Shown here in pieces: positions 43,182 through 52,039 of a stretch of 64,000 nucleotides of DNA (positions are counted from its first letter, which is position 1; every line of letters starts with the position of its first letter). The notes beneath the pieces were generated by a model. It ran no database searches and was not told the DNA's origin. It saw only the letters and a program-made list of their open reading frames with translations. The stretch is from Desulfofustis sp964433645 (GTDB taxonomy: Bacteria; Desulfobacterota; Desulfobulbia; Desulfobulbales; Desulfocapsaceae), in the NCBI GenBank assembly GCA_964433645.1, contig CAYSSK010000002.1:1-64000 (forward strand). Reading direction: 5' to 3'. Both the position numbers and the translations under genes were made by a program.

Positions 43182-44411
43182 ATGGCGACGATCCACGTTA
43201 TCGGCATGGTGGGGCAGCAGCTTCCCGACAAGATGCGGCAGCTGCTGGCTGCGTCGGCCTCACTGCTCGTGTGCTCCGCGGCACTGCGCGACACGCTCAC
43301 CTCCCAATTGCCGATGGCCGCCGGCGTTCCCTGGTTGTCGATTACCCCGCTGCAGGGTTGCCTGAGTGAGCTGCAGACCCACGGAGGCGACGGCCCGGTG
43401 GTCGTTGCGACCACCGGGGACCCGCTATTTTTCGGTTTCGGTCGCCTGCTCAAAGAAACTTTAGTCGACTGGGAAATCAGTTTCGAGCCGTCGCTGTCGA
43501 GCATGCAGCTTTGTTTTGCCCGCTTCGGCATACCCTGGGATGATGCACGGTTTCTCAGCCTGCACGGCCGGCCACTGCACCTGCTCGAACAAAAGCTGCA
43601 GGTGGAAAAACTGTTTGTGTTCACCGATCGCGTCAATTCGCCGGCGGCCATTGCCCGTTTTCTCATCGACCGTTTCGGCAAGCAGGAGGCCGGCCGCTAT
43701 CGCCTCTTTGTCGGCGAATGTTTGGCGACTTCACGGGAGCGATTGCTGGCAGGGGACCCGCACGAGTTGGCCGGGCAGATCTTTCACGAACCGAATTGCC
43801 TGATCCTGCGCAATACGGCAGCAAGCCCCGCGGACGACCGCCCGCGTTTTGGCCTGAGGGAACAGGATCTGGCGCACAGTCGCGGCCTGATCACCAAAAA
43901 TGAGGTTCGGGCGGCGGTGCTGCACACGCTTGCCTTGCCGTCGCAGGGGGTGCTGTGGGACATCGGGGCCGGGTCCGGTTCGGTCGGTATCGAGGCGTCC
44001 CGGCTCTTTCCCGAATCGACGGTCTATGCGGTGGAAAAAGACGAGGCCCGCTGTGCCACTATCCGAACGAATCGACAGCGATTCCGCTGCTGGAACCTGA
44101 TCGTCGTACCGGGCACGGCGCCGTCGGCCCTCGCCGGACTTCCCTTGCCGGACCGGGTATTCATCGGCGGGTCAGGGGGTAATCTTCAGGCGATCCTGCG
44201 CTATCTGTTCAGCGTGATTGCCAGATCAACGATAATCGTGTTGACTGGTGTCTGTGACCGGACGCGGGCGCTGGCCCCGCGGCTGCTTGCCGATGCCGGC
44301 TACCGGGTGGCGGTGAGCCGGGTCTCGGTCAGCCGGTTTGCAGGAGGAGAAGGGCCGGAAACCAGGTTGAATCCGATTGATATCATCAGGGCTGAACGAA
44401 ACGATGGTTGA
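43182..44411 (+). CDS. cbiET: Cobalt-precorrin-7 C5/C15 methyltransferase, fused CbiE-CbiT
   Basis: This 409-residue fusion corresponds to CobL-type proteins. The N-terminal CbiE tetrapyrrole methylase half contains ATTGDPLFFGFGRLL and PSLSSMQLCFARFG. The C-terminal CbiT half (from about residue 220) has a class-I SAM fold with LWDIGAGSGSVGIEASRLFP and VFIGGSGGNL. Together they methylate C5 and C15 and decarboxylate the C12 acetate. AGAGAGGAG precedes the ATG. The end overlaps cbiF by eight bases. Confidence 0.95.
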   Translation: MATIHVIGMVGQQLPDKMRQLLAASASLLVCSAALRDTLTSQLPMAAGVPWLSITPLQGCLSELQTHGGDGPVVVATTGDPLFFGFGRLLKETLVDWEISFEPSLSSMQLCFARFGIPWDDARFLSLHGRPLHLLEQKLQVEKLFVFTDRVNSPAAIARFLIDRFGKQEAGRYRLFVGECLATSRERLLAGDPHELAGQIFHEPNCLILRNTAASPADDRPRFGLREQDLAHSRGLITKNEVRAAVLHTLALPSQGVLWDIGAGSGSVGIEASRLFPESTVYAVEKDEARCATIRTNRQRFRCWNLIVVPGTAPSALAGLPLPDRVFIGGSGGNLQAILRYLFSVIARSTIIVLTGVCDRTRALAPRLLADAGYRVAVSRVSVSRFAGGEGPETRLNPIDIIRAERNDG

Positions 44412-45195
44412 GCGACAATCCAAGAGAAACGGAAAGGTCTATTTCATCGGCGCCGGGCCGGGGGCGGTCGACCTGATCACGGTGCGCGGCCGCCGGCTCA
44501 TCGATGGGGCCGACTGCATCATTTATGCCGGCAGCCTGGTGAACCCGGAATTGTTTTCCGGCAATCGGGTCCCGCTGCACGATTCCGCGGCACTGCATCT
44601 CGACGAGATAATAGAGATCATGGCCGCGGTGGTCGAGCAGGGCGGCAGCGTGGCCCGGGTCCATACCGGCGACCCGGCGCTCTACGGCGCTATCGGGGAA
44701 CAGATGGCCCGGCTTGAACAACGGGGCATTGTTTACGAGATCGTCCCGGGGGTCAGCTCGGCCTTTGCGGCTGCAGCCGCGCTCGGTGTCGAGCTGACGC
44801 TCCCCGAAGTGACCCAGAGCGTTATCATCACCAGGCGGGAAGGCCGCACCCCGGTGCCGGAGCGTGAATCTTTAACCCGGCTGGCCGCCTCGGGTTCGAC
44901 GATGATGATCTTTCTGTCGGTCGGCATGATTGAAGGGGTCGTCGCCGATCTGCTGGCCGGCGGCTACTCGCATGAAACCCCGGTGGCGGTGGTCATGAAG
45001 GCCAGCTGGCCCGACCAGCGGGTGGTTACGGGAACGCTTGCCGACATTGGTGCAACTGTGCAGGCGGCGGGGATTGCCAAGACCGCGATGATCTGCGTCG
45101 GTGAGGTTTTCGGCGGCAGCCGGCCGGCCGGCCGGTCCCGGCTGTATGACCCGGAATTCAGCCATGGCAGCCGGCATGACGGAGGGAACCGATGA
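44404..45195 (+). CDS. cbiF: Cobalt-precorrin-4 (C11)-methyltransferase
   Basis: This 263-residue tetrapyrrole methylase has VYFIGAGPGAVDLITVRG and DCIIYAGSLVNPELF. Further family motifs are HTGDPALYGAIGEQM, VPGVSSAFAAAAAL, and ITRREGRTPVPE, the last specific to the CbiF/CobM group. The ATG at 44404 overlaps the cbiET stop, and a longer frame into cbiET is not needed. The end overlaps the FmdE-family gene by four bases, so the four genes form one coupled operon. Confidence 0.95.
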   Translation: MVERQSKRNGKVYFIGAGPGAVDLITVRGRRLIDGADCIIYAGSLVNPELFSGNRVPLHDSAALHLDEIIEIMAAVVEQGGSVARVHTGDPALYGAIGEQMARLEQRGIVYEIVPGVSSAFAAAAALGVELTLPEVTQSVIITRREGRTPVPERESLTRLAASGSTMMIFLSVGMIEGVVADLLAGGYSHETPVAVVMKASWPDQRVVTGTLADIGATVQAAGIAKTAMICVGEVFGGSRPAGRSRLYDPEFSHGSRHDGGNR

Positions 45196-45821
45196 CTTCC
45201 GAGAGGGCAGCTTTCAGCTGCCGGGACCACCGTTCTTTCGAGACACTGCTTGCCGAATCGGTCGCGCTGCATGGTCACCTCTGTGCCGGGCAGGTTGTCG
45301 GCGTGCGTATGAGCATGCTCGGACTTGAACTGCTCGGAATCCGCGACCCGGAAGGAGCCGACCGGAAAAAACTCTACGTGGTGGTCGAGATCGATCGGTG
45401 CGCCACCGATGCGATTCAGTCCGTTACCGGCTGCAGTCTCGGCAAGCGGTCATTGCGCTGGGTCGACGTGGGCATCATGGCGGCAACCTTTGTCAACCTG
45501 GAAACAGCGGAGGCGGTGCGAATCACCGCCCGTGAGCAGGCGCGGGAGCTGGCCGACCGCTATCGTCCGGACATCGTCGATCGGTATCAACGGCAATTGG
45601 CTGCTTATCAGGAAATGCCCGATGAAGCGTTATTTACGGTGCAACGGGTTCGTGTGGCGATAGCCGAGACCGACCTGCCGGGCCGGCCGTTGCGCCGGGT
45701 GTGCTGCGAGCGCTGCGGTGACTGGGTTCAGGACGGCAGAGAGGAGCACCTCGACGGCCGGGTCGTTTGCCGGTCCTGCGCTCACGGGGCCTATTATAGT
45801 ATCATCGATCCGTGTCGATAA
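45192..45821 (+). CDS. FmdE-family protein with C-terminal zinc finger
   Basis: This 209-residue protein has the FmdE domain motif LHGHLCAGQVVGVRM (H27, H29, C31), then DRCATDAIQSVTGCSLGKRS. Near the C terminus four cysteines in two CxxC pairs (CERC and CRSC) resemble a DksA-type zinc ribbon. FmdE was named as a subunit linked to molybdenum formylmethanofuran dehydrogenase, but homologues are widespread and poorly understood. Metal binding is likely. Its four-base overlap with cbiF is strong evidence for a role tied to the cobalamin operon, such as cobalt handling. That role is inference. Confidence 0.82.
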   Translation: MTSERAAFSCRDHRSFETLLAESVALHGHLCAGQVVGVRMSMLGLELLGIRDPEGADRKKLYVVVEIDRCATDAIQSVTGCSLGKRSLRWVDVGIMAATFVNLETAEAVRITAREQARELADRYRPDIVDRYQRQLAAYQEMPDEALFTVQRVRVAIAETDLPGRPLRRVCCERCGDWVQDGREEHLDGRVVCRSCAHGAYYSIIDPCR

Positions 45822-46015
45822 CCGGCGGATTAGATAAAATGAAGAACCGACCGTTCGTGCGGCGACCTTTTTTTATGCTGAAAATGCACACTTTTCCGAT
45901 TTGTTGCGATTTCTTGTCATGGGTGGTATCTGGAAAAAGGAGCCCATCGGCCACGACGATGATTTTTTCCAGTCGTCGCGATTCCGTTGAACTATCAATG
46001 AGCTATTAATGAATC

Positions 46016-47602
46016 ATGATCACCTTACTCGACTATGGCGCCGGCAATGTCCGAAGCGTCCGCAATGCCGTGCAACGACTTGGTTGCGAGATACGGGACG
46101 TGACCGAGCCGGCGGACATCCTCCAGGCGGAAAAACTGATTTTTCCCGGTGTCGGCAGTTTCGGCTCGGTAATGAATACGCTTGTTGAAAAGGGTTTTGC
46201 CGAGCCCCTTAAGCGAAGAATTGCCGCCGACAAACCGTTTTTCGGTATCTGTGTCGCGCTGCAGGCGATGTTCGAGGCAAGCACCGAGTCACCCGGCGTG
46301 CCCGGTCTCGGGGTACTTCCCGGAACGGTCAGTCGGTTTACCGACCCCCGGCTGACCGTTCCCCAGATCGGCTGGAACGGCATCCGGCTGCACCGGCAGT
46401 GCTCGCTGTTTGACGACTATCGGGGGGAAAAGCTGTATTTCGTCCACTCATATCATGCCCGGGTCGAGGACGTGGACGAACAGTGGCTGCTCAGTACAAC
46501 CGATTACGGGCAATCGTTTGTTTCCGGCATCTGTCACGGCAATATCGCCGCTTTTCAATTTCATCCGGAAAAAAGCGGGGCGGCGGGACTTGGCATCCTG
46601 CACCAGTTTCTCAAGAATGAATCGATCACCCTTCGCTCGGCTGAGATCGCCGTCGCCGCCGATAAAACGCAGTTGGCCAAGCGGGTTATCGCCTGCCTTG
46701 ACGTACGCAGCAACGACCGAGGTGATCTGGTGGTAACCAAAGGTGATCAATATGACGTACGGGCGGACGGTGAAGTCCGTAATCTCGGTAAACCGGTGGA
46801 ATTGGCTCAGCGTTATTTCGAAGAGGGTGCCGATGAAATCACGTTTCTCAATATCACCGGTTTCAGGGATTTTCCGCTGGCCGACCAGCCGATGCTCGAG
46901 GTGCTGCGGCGGACGTCCGAGCAGGTCTTCGTGCCGCTGACCATCGGTGGCGGTATCCGCGCTTTTACCGACTCGAATAACATATTTCATTCCGCCCTCG
47001 ATGTCGCTTCCGAGTATTTTCGTTCAGGGGCCGATAAGATCTCGATCGGCAGCGACGCGGTTTATACCGTCGAGGCTTTCCTGGCGAGCGGCCGGGAAAC
47101 CGGCGAGAGCGCCATCGAGCAGATTTCCGCGGTCTACGGTGCCCAGGCGGTGGTAATCTCGGTCGATCCCCGCCGCGTCTATGTTTCCGACCCGGGGCAA
47201 ACGAAGCATCGGGTCCTCGGGACATCGCTGCCCGGGCCCGGCGGCGAGCGGTATTGCTGGTATCAGTGTACCGTAAAAGGGGGAAGGGAAGGACGGGATG
47301 TCGATGTTGTTCAATTGGTCACTGTCTGCGAGCAACTCGGGGCCGGCGAGATCCTGCTCAATTGTATCGACCGTGACGGCACCAACAGCGGCTTTGATCT
47401 GGAGTTGATCAACCACGTCAAAGGGCAGGTGCAGATACCGGTTATTGCCTCGAGCGGTGCCGGCAGTGCCGATCATTTTGTCGAGGTGTTTGACCGGACC
47501 GGGGCGGAAGCGGCCCTGGCCGCCGGCATCTTTCATCGCCGCGAGGTCAGTATCCGGCAGGTCAAAGAAGCGTTGGCCGAGCGGGGTATCGTCTATCGTT
47601 GA
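46016..47602 (+). CDS. hisHF: Imidazole glycerol phosphate synthase, HisH-HisF fusion
   Basis: This 528-residue protein joins the glutaminase (HisH, residues 1 to about 205) and cyclase (HisF, from about 215) of histidine synthesis in one chain, as in yeast HIS7 and plant HISN4. The glutaminase triad is visible as C79 in FFGICVALQ and H183 with E185 in FQFHPEKSG. The cyclase half has KRVIACLDVRSND with the catalytic Asp, VISVDPRRVYV with the second Asp and NCIDRDGTNSGFD. An ammonia tunnel between domains is expected. No other his genes are adjacent. About 190 bases separate it from the FmdE-family gene. Confidence 0.94.
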   Translation: MITLLDYGAGNVRSVRNAVQRLGCEIRDVTEPADILQAEKLIFPGVGSFGSVMNTLVEKGFAEPLKRRIAADKPFFGICVALQAMFEASTESPGVPGLGVLPGTVSRFTDPRLTVPQIGWNGIRLHRQCSLFDDYRGEKLYFVHSYHARVEDVDEQWLLSTTDYGQSFVSGICHGNIAAFQFHPEKSGAAGLGILHQFLKNESITLRSAEIAVAADKTQLAKRVIACLDVRSNDRGDLVVTKGDQYDVRADGEVRNLGKPVELAQRYFEEGADEITFLNITGFRDFPLADQPMLEVLRRTSEQVFVPLTIGGGIRAFTDSNNIFHSALDVASEYFRSGADKISIGSDAVYTVEAFLASGRETGESAIEQISAVYGAQAVVISVDPRRVYVSDPGQTKHRVLGTSLPGPGGERYCWYQCTVKGGREGRDVDVVQLVTVCEQLGAGEILLNCIDRDGTNSGFDLELINHVKGQVQIPVIASSGAGSADHFVEVFDRTGAEAALAAGIFHRREVSIRQVKEALAERGIVYR

Positions 47603-47621
47603 GAGGAAGAGAAGCTCTTGC

Positions 47622-48245
47622 TCAGCGTTGTGCCGTCAGGGAGAGAAAGGAGAGACTGGCCAAAAAAGATTCCCCTTCACTGGCAAATGATTGTGCCGGC
47701 ACGCCCGCGGCCTGCCGTTCCTGATAAAACAGGTCAATGCCGAGGCGATGGTTGTCGGGGTGGACACAGATTAAACCGGTATTTGAAACGATGGTAAACG
47801 GCTGTGCCGAGAGCCCCGACGAACCGTCGGTGCGGTGATCTTCATAGCGTTGCCGATAGCGGATACATTTTTGGGATTTTTCGCTGGTGTCAAAAAAGAG
47901 ACGGACATTGCGGATCAGAAACGGATCAACGCTGATCAGCTTTCTTGCTTTTACATGGGCAAGAAAATCATTTATTCCCGAAAATTCCTGGCTAAAATGT
48001 AATTCCGTGGCGCGGCTTGCGATCGTGTAGCTATCGGAATCCAACTTTTTGAAATAAAAGAGGCTGTCCCGGTTGACTCGCTCATACCAGCCCCGGCCCG
48101 GCGGGGGGAGGACGGAAAAACCGAGGGTGCTGATGCGCGGCGTGCTGGTGTATACCGGCAGATACCGGCCGGTGTCGGCGGCACAGCTCCAGCATGAAAA
48201 TGCGGTCAGCACTGCTGCTATGATCACCCACAATCGGGCAGACAT
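47622..48245 (-). CDS. Secreted or lipoprotein of unknown function
   Basis: I do not recognise this 207-residue protein. The N terminus is a signal sequence (LWVIIAAVLTAFSCWSC). A cysteine at the cleavage region suggests a lipoprotein, but the lipobox is weak. The mature part contains YFKKLDSDSYTIASRA and CIRYRQRYEDH and ends with SFLASLSFLSLTAQR, with no catalytic motif I know. It is divergent from dctB and convergent with hisHF. A stress-response or envelope role would be a guess. Confidence 0.65.
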   Translation of the reverse strand: MSARLWVIIAAVLTAFSCWSCAADTGRYLPVYTSTPRISTLGFSVLPPPGRGWYERVNRDSLFYFKKLDSDSYTIASRATELHFSQEFSGINDFLAHVKARKLISVDPFLIRNVRLFFDTSEKSQKCIRYRQRYEDHRTDGSSGLSAQPFTIVSNTGLICVHPDNHRLGIDLFYQERQAAGVPAQSFASEGESFLASLSFLSLTAQR

Positions 48246-48403
48246 CGAAGCCTCTTTGCTAACATGTTGAAAACAATCAAAAGTATAATATTGCTACCAT
48301 TGTCCATAGCCGATGTCAACGAGAAAGAGCATCGCGGGGTATACCCGGTAAACGGGCGGGCCGGCTAGTTTTATAATCGACAAGAGGAAAACCGGACTTT
48401 ACC

Positions 48404-50272
48404 ATGTACGGCGTCACGTTTCTTGCGATCCGCTCGATCAGCGGCTGGATTACCACGCTGGCCGTGATGGTCCTGGTATTGTTTGGCGTATCGACCGCAA
48501 CCTATAAAAAAGGGCTCGAGGAACTCTCCGAGGAAAGCTCTGTCCAGCTCGACCTGTTCGTCCTCTACCTTCGCGGGGTGCTGGGTAAATATGAAAGCCT
48601 CCCGGAACTGCTCGCGCGGGACAAGAATCTGGTCGGATTTTTGATCAATCCGGGGGGGCGCGAGCGGATCGAGGCGTTCAATCGCTACCTGCAGACAGTC
48701 AACGGTATCAGTAACGCCTCCGACACCTATCTGATGAACAAAGACGGCTTGACCATTGCCGCCAGCAACTGGCAGGACGAGCGGCCTTTCGTCGGCCGCA
48801 ATTTCAGTTACCGGCCCTATTTTCAGCAGGCCATGAAAGGACAGCTCGGCCGTTATTTCGCCCTCGGCACCACATCGATCAAACGCGGTTACTATTTCGC
48901 TTACCCGGTGCGCTTGGAGCACGAGATTCTCGGTGCAGTCGTTGTCAAAGTCGATATCGACTCCGTCGAAAAGAGCTGGGGCTATCATGACTCGATTTTC
49001 ATCGTTACCGACCCCGAGGACATCATCTTTTTGACCACTCGCCCGGGTTGGCGGTTTCGGACCATCGGCGACATCTCGCCGCGAACACTGGCTCTGGTCA
49101 AAAAAAGCAGACGTTATCCGAATGCCGATATTGAGCCGATAGCGATGCGCCGGATTCAGGACTATCCGTTCGGCAAAGTAATTAGCCTTGACGACCGGGG
49201 TGACGGCAGCTCGGCCACGGTACTGCAGCAGGTCAGGATGATGGACGAGGCCGGTTGGAACGTCCATATCATGTCCGATATCAGGCCTCTGAGAAAACGG
49301 ATCCTTGCCACCAATGTGCTGGTCGGTGCGGCGATCATTATCTCCTATCTGCTGCTGACGCTGGTTGCCCAGCGACGACGACGCCTGGCTGAGATCAAAC
49401 GATTCGAAGACCGGAGCCGCCGGGCCTTGCAGGAGGCCAACGAACACCTGGAAACCAGGGTTCAGGAGCGGACCGCCGAACTGGTCGAGGCAAACCGGAA
49501 GCTGCTCAGCGAGATCCAGGAACGTAAAAGTACCGAAGAGGTGCTGCGGCGAACCAGATCGGAATTGGTGCACGCCGCCAAGATGGCTACCCTGGGACAA
49601 TTGTCGGCGGGGATCAATCACGAATTGAACCAACCCCTTGCCGCTATCCGCAGCTATGCCGATAATGCCCGGCAATTTCTGGAGAAAGGCAGAGAAGTCG
49701 AAGCAATCTGGAATATGAGCCAGATCAGCGAACTCACCGACCGGATGGCCCAGATCGGCATCCAGCTCAAAGAGTTCTCCCGCAAGAGCAGCGGCAGACT
49801 GGAAATCGTGCCGCTGCACGGAGTAATCGACGGAGCACTGGAGATCCTGGCCTCCGGCATCAAGAAAAATGTGATCACGGTGCAGGTTCGAATTCAGCCG
49901 GAGAACCTGCAGGTTTCCGCCAACCAGGTGCTGCTCCAGCAGGTGCTGGTAAACGTCTTGAACAATGCGATGCAGGCCGTTGAATCATGCCGGGAGAAAA
50001 CGATCGCCATCGATGCCCGGATCGAAGAGGGCAGGGCGCATATCATTATTCAGGACAGCGGACCAGGTATAGCGGGGGATCATATCAAAGAGATTTTCGA
50101 CCCGTTTTTCACGACCAAACAACCGGGGCAGGGACTCGGGCTGGGATTGACGATCAGCAAACGTATTCTCAAGGAGATGGGCGGCACCATCGCTCTTGAG
50201 CCGGCAAAATCCGGGGCGCGGTTTGTCATTTCACTGCTCATCGCGGAGCATCAGGGTGAAAACGAGCACTAA
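48404..50272 (+). CDS. dctB: C4-dicarboxylate sensor histidine kinase (DctB-like)
   Basis: This 622-residue kinase has a first transmembrane helix (about residues 15-32), a periplasmic tandem PAS-like sensor region (RNFSYRPYFQQAMKG and YYFAYPV are typical of DctB) and a second helix (about 305-325). A coiled-coil linker with LETRVQERTAELVEANRKL follows. The dimerisation/phospho-acceptor helix contains GINHELNQPLAAIRSYADNA. ATP-binding boxes follow, including NVLNNAMQAVE, DSGPGIAGDHIKEIFDPFFT and GLGLGLTISKRI. It senses dicarboxylates and phosphorylates DctD, whose gene overlaps its 3' end by 17 bases. Confidence 0.93.
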   Translation: MYGVTFLAIRSISGWITTLAVMVLVLFGVSTATYKKGLEELSEESSVQLDLFVLYLRGVLGKYESLPELLARDKNLVGFLINPGGRERIEAFNRYLQTVNGISNASDTYLMNKDGLTIAASNWQDERPFVGRNFSYRPYFQQAMKGQLGRYFALGTTSIKRGYYFAYPVRLEHEILGAVVVKVDIDSVEKSWGYHDSIFIVTDPEDIIFLTTRPGWRFRTIGDISPRTLALVKKSRRYPNADIEPIAMRRIQDYPFGKVISLDDRGDGSSATVLQQVRMMDEAGWNVHIMSDIRPLRKRILATNVLVGAAIIISYLLLTLVAQRRRRLAEIKRFEDRSRRALQEANEHLETRVQERTAELVEANRKLLSEIQERKSTEEVLRRTRSELVHAAKMATLGQLSAGINHELNQPLAAIRSYADNARQFLEKGREVEAIWNMSQISELTDRMAQIGIQLKEFSRKSSGRLEIVPLHGVIDGALEILASGIKKNVITVQVRIQPENLQVSANQVLLQQVLVNVLNNAMQAVESCREKTIAIDARIEEGRAHIIIQDSGPGIAGDHIKEIFDPFFTTKQPGQGLGLGLTISKRILKEMGGTIALEPAKSGARFVISLLIAEHQGENEH

Positions 50273-51614
50273 AGTACTCTTTATCGACGACGAGAAGCAT
50301 ATCCGGCAGGCCAACACCCAGACCCTGGAGCTGGCCGACTTGGACGTGGTCTGCCATGAAACGGCGGAATCGGCACTGCCATCAATTGATGCCCACTGGC
50401 CGGGCGTTATTGTCTGCGACATCAGGTTGCCGAAGATGGACGGTCTGGATTTCATGGCGGCGGTACGGAAAATCGACCGTGACCTGCCGGTGATCCTGAT
50501 TACCGGCCATGGCGACATTTCCACCGCGGTTCAGGCGATGCGGGACGGTGCCTATGATTTTATCGAAAAGCCCTACTCCTCGGAACGACTCGTCAAAACG
50601 GTCCAACGGGCCTTGGAGAAACGGGCCCTGACCCTGGAAAACAGGACACTGCGCCGGGAACTGGAAGCGCAGGAAATTCTCGGCCCGCGGATCATCGGCC
50701 GGACCGCGCAGATGGAGGACCTTCGCGCCACGATCGTGCAGATTGCCGATACCGGCGCCGACGTGCTGATCACCGGCGAGACCGGGACCGGTAAAGAACT
50801 GGTGGCGCGCTCCTTGCACGAACAGAGCCGGCGGCGATCGAAGCATTTCGTGGCGGTGAATTGCGGGGCGGTCAGCGATTCGTTGATCGAGAGCGAATTA
50901 TTCGGCCATGAGGCCGGGGCGTTCACCGATGCCCGGGAACTGCGAATCGGGAAATTCGAATATGCCAACGGCGGCACGCTGCTGCTCGATGAAATCGAAT
51001 CGATGCCCTTGCGGGTGCAGGTCCATCTGCTGCGGGCCCTGCAGGAGCGCATGGTCGAACGGCTCGGCTCGAACAAGCCGATCCTGCTCGATTTGCGGGT
51101 GATTGCCGCGGCGAAATCCGACCTCAAGGAACAGGCCGGCCAGGGAATATTTCGCGAAGATCTCTATTATCGGCTCAGTGTCGTGCAATTGCGCCTGCCG
51201 CCGCTTCGCGAACGCCGTGAAGATATTCCGCTGCTCTTTCGTCATTTCGTCCTTGTCGCTTCCCACCGTTATCAGCAGGAGGCGCCGTTGCCGGACAACA
51301 ATCAGATGAACGCGCTGATGGCCTATCCCTGGCCGGGTAACGTCCGTGAACTGCGCAACGTGGCCGAACGCTACGTGCTGCTCGGGGCGCAGAACGACTG
51401 GCAGATCGACCGGTTGATGAGCGGTTCCGGGCATGCCGCGGCCCGCAGCCTGGCCGAGCAGGTCGAGCGGTTCGAGCGCAGCCTCATCGAACAGGCACTT
51501 GCCGCCGGCAACGGCTCGATCAAAAAGGCCATGGACATCCTGGCCATTCCGCGCAAGACCCTGTCAGATAAAATGCGCAAGTACGGTCTTGATAAAAGCG
51601 ATTTCAAAGATTGA
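50256..51614 (+). CDS. dctD: Sigma-54-dependent response regulator (DctD-like)
   Basis: This 452-residue activator has a receiver domain (phospho-Asp in VIVCDIRLPKMDG), an AAA+ domain with Walker A GETGTGKELVARSLH, and a C-terminal Fis-type helix-turn-helix (NGSIKKAMDILAIPRKTL). The sigma-54 contact loop reads GAFTDA instead of the common GAFTGA. The GTG at 50256 is chosen because CGGAG precedes it and a longer frame lies inside dctB. Its likely target is the -24/-12 promoter 290 bases downstream, ahead of dctP. Confidence 0.93.
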   Translation: MKTSTKVLFIDDEKHIRQANTQTLELADLDVVCHETAESALPSIDAHWPGVIVCDIRLPKMDGLDFMAAVRKIDRDLPVILITGHGDISTAVQAMRDGAYDFIEKPYSSERLVKTVQRALEKRALTLENRTLRRELEAQEILGPRIIGRTAQMEDLRATIVQIADTGADVLITGETGTGKELVARSLHEQSRRRSKHFVAVNCGAVSDSLIESELFGHEAGAFTDARELRIGKFEYANGGTLLLDEIESMPLRVQVHLLRALQERMVERLGSNKPILLDLRVIAAAKSDLKEQAGQGIFREDLYYRLSVVQLRLPPLRERREDIPLLFRHFVLVASHRYQQEAPLPDNNQMNALMAYPWPGNVRELRNVAERYVLLGAQNDWQIDRLMSGSGHAAARSLAEQVERFERSLIEQALAAGNGSIKKAMDILAIPRKTLSDKMRKYGLDKSDFKD

Positions 51615-51640
51615 CAAACAGACACCGCTCATCCCACAGG

Positions 51641-51720
51641 GAACGGGTTTTAAATTGTCCCCTCCCCTTCGGGGCTGCTTCACTTCCCCGCCGTGCTCCC
51701 GTGGCGCAGTCTTCGGTCGC
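51641..51720 (+). repeat. Decayed hairpin plus type-A-like repeat
   Basis: GGGAACGGGTTTTAAATTGT, then CCCTTCGGGGC, then CCCCGCCGTGCTCCCGTGGC and GCAGTCTTCGG follow the same order as the intact element at 1610-1720. There are many substitutions. This is a proposal by eye. Confidence 0.4.
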
Positions 51721-51761
51721 CTGGATTGATTGGGCAAAAAACGCGTTTCGAAAGTAGTGGA

Positions 51762-51826
51762 GGGCGGGGAAAAAATTGGGCGGATTTCCCCGCCCCGCCA
51801 GGCAGTAATTGGCGGAAATCCGCCAA
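51762..51826. promoter_or_regulatory. Candidate DctD upstream activating sites
   Basis: TTGGCGGAAATCCGCCAA at 51809-51826 is a perfect 8-base-arm palindrome with a 2-base spacer. A related, imperfect site (GGCGGATTTCCCCGCC) lies about 30 bases upstream, within a GGGCGGGGA/TCCCCGCCC inverted repeat (51762-51795). Two palindromes 70-130 bases before a -24/-12 promoter fit binding sites of a dimeric sigma-54 activator. Confidence 0.65.
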
Positions 51827-51899
51827 GTGTGGTGCTGAAACAAACCGGGCCGCTCCTCTTTGACCCTTTGTTTCAGGCAAATTTATTTTTTGTCTTTGC

Positions 51900-51916
51900 T
51901 TGGACTATTCTTTGCA
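51900..51916 (+). promoter_or_regulatory. Sigma-54 (-24/-12) promoter of dctPQM
   Basis: TTGGACTATTCTTTGCA has the invariant GG (51902-51903) and GC (51914-51915) with exactly ten bases between them. Transcription would start near 51927, about 110 bases before dctP. Its position between a sigma-54 activator gene and a TRAP operon strongly supports it. Confidence 0.75.
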
Positions 51917-52039
51917 GACTATGTGGTGTTACCCCGCACCCGGCGATAATCGATTCGTCGTGCCGTGCAACCTGTTCGACACTGTCGTGCGGGTCCGCTC
52001 CGGCCAAGGGACAAACCAACACAATGAGGAGGAGTTGTC

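Larger units (their letters stand above)
51615..52039. other. Regulatory intergenic region between dctD and dctP
   Basis: About 425 bases hold no believable gene. The first part (about 51640-51720) resembles a decayed composite of the hairpin and type-A repeat seen at 1610-1756. The second part carries two inverted repeats and a sigma-54 promoter, listed separately. Confidence 0.6.

Noticed and set aside
48371..49819. 482-codon minus-strand frame
   Set aside because: It is antisense to dctB, which has complete sensor, phospho-acceptor and ATPase motifs.
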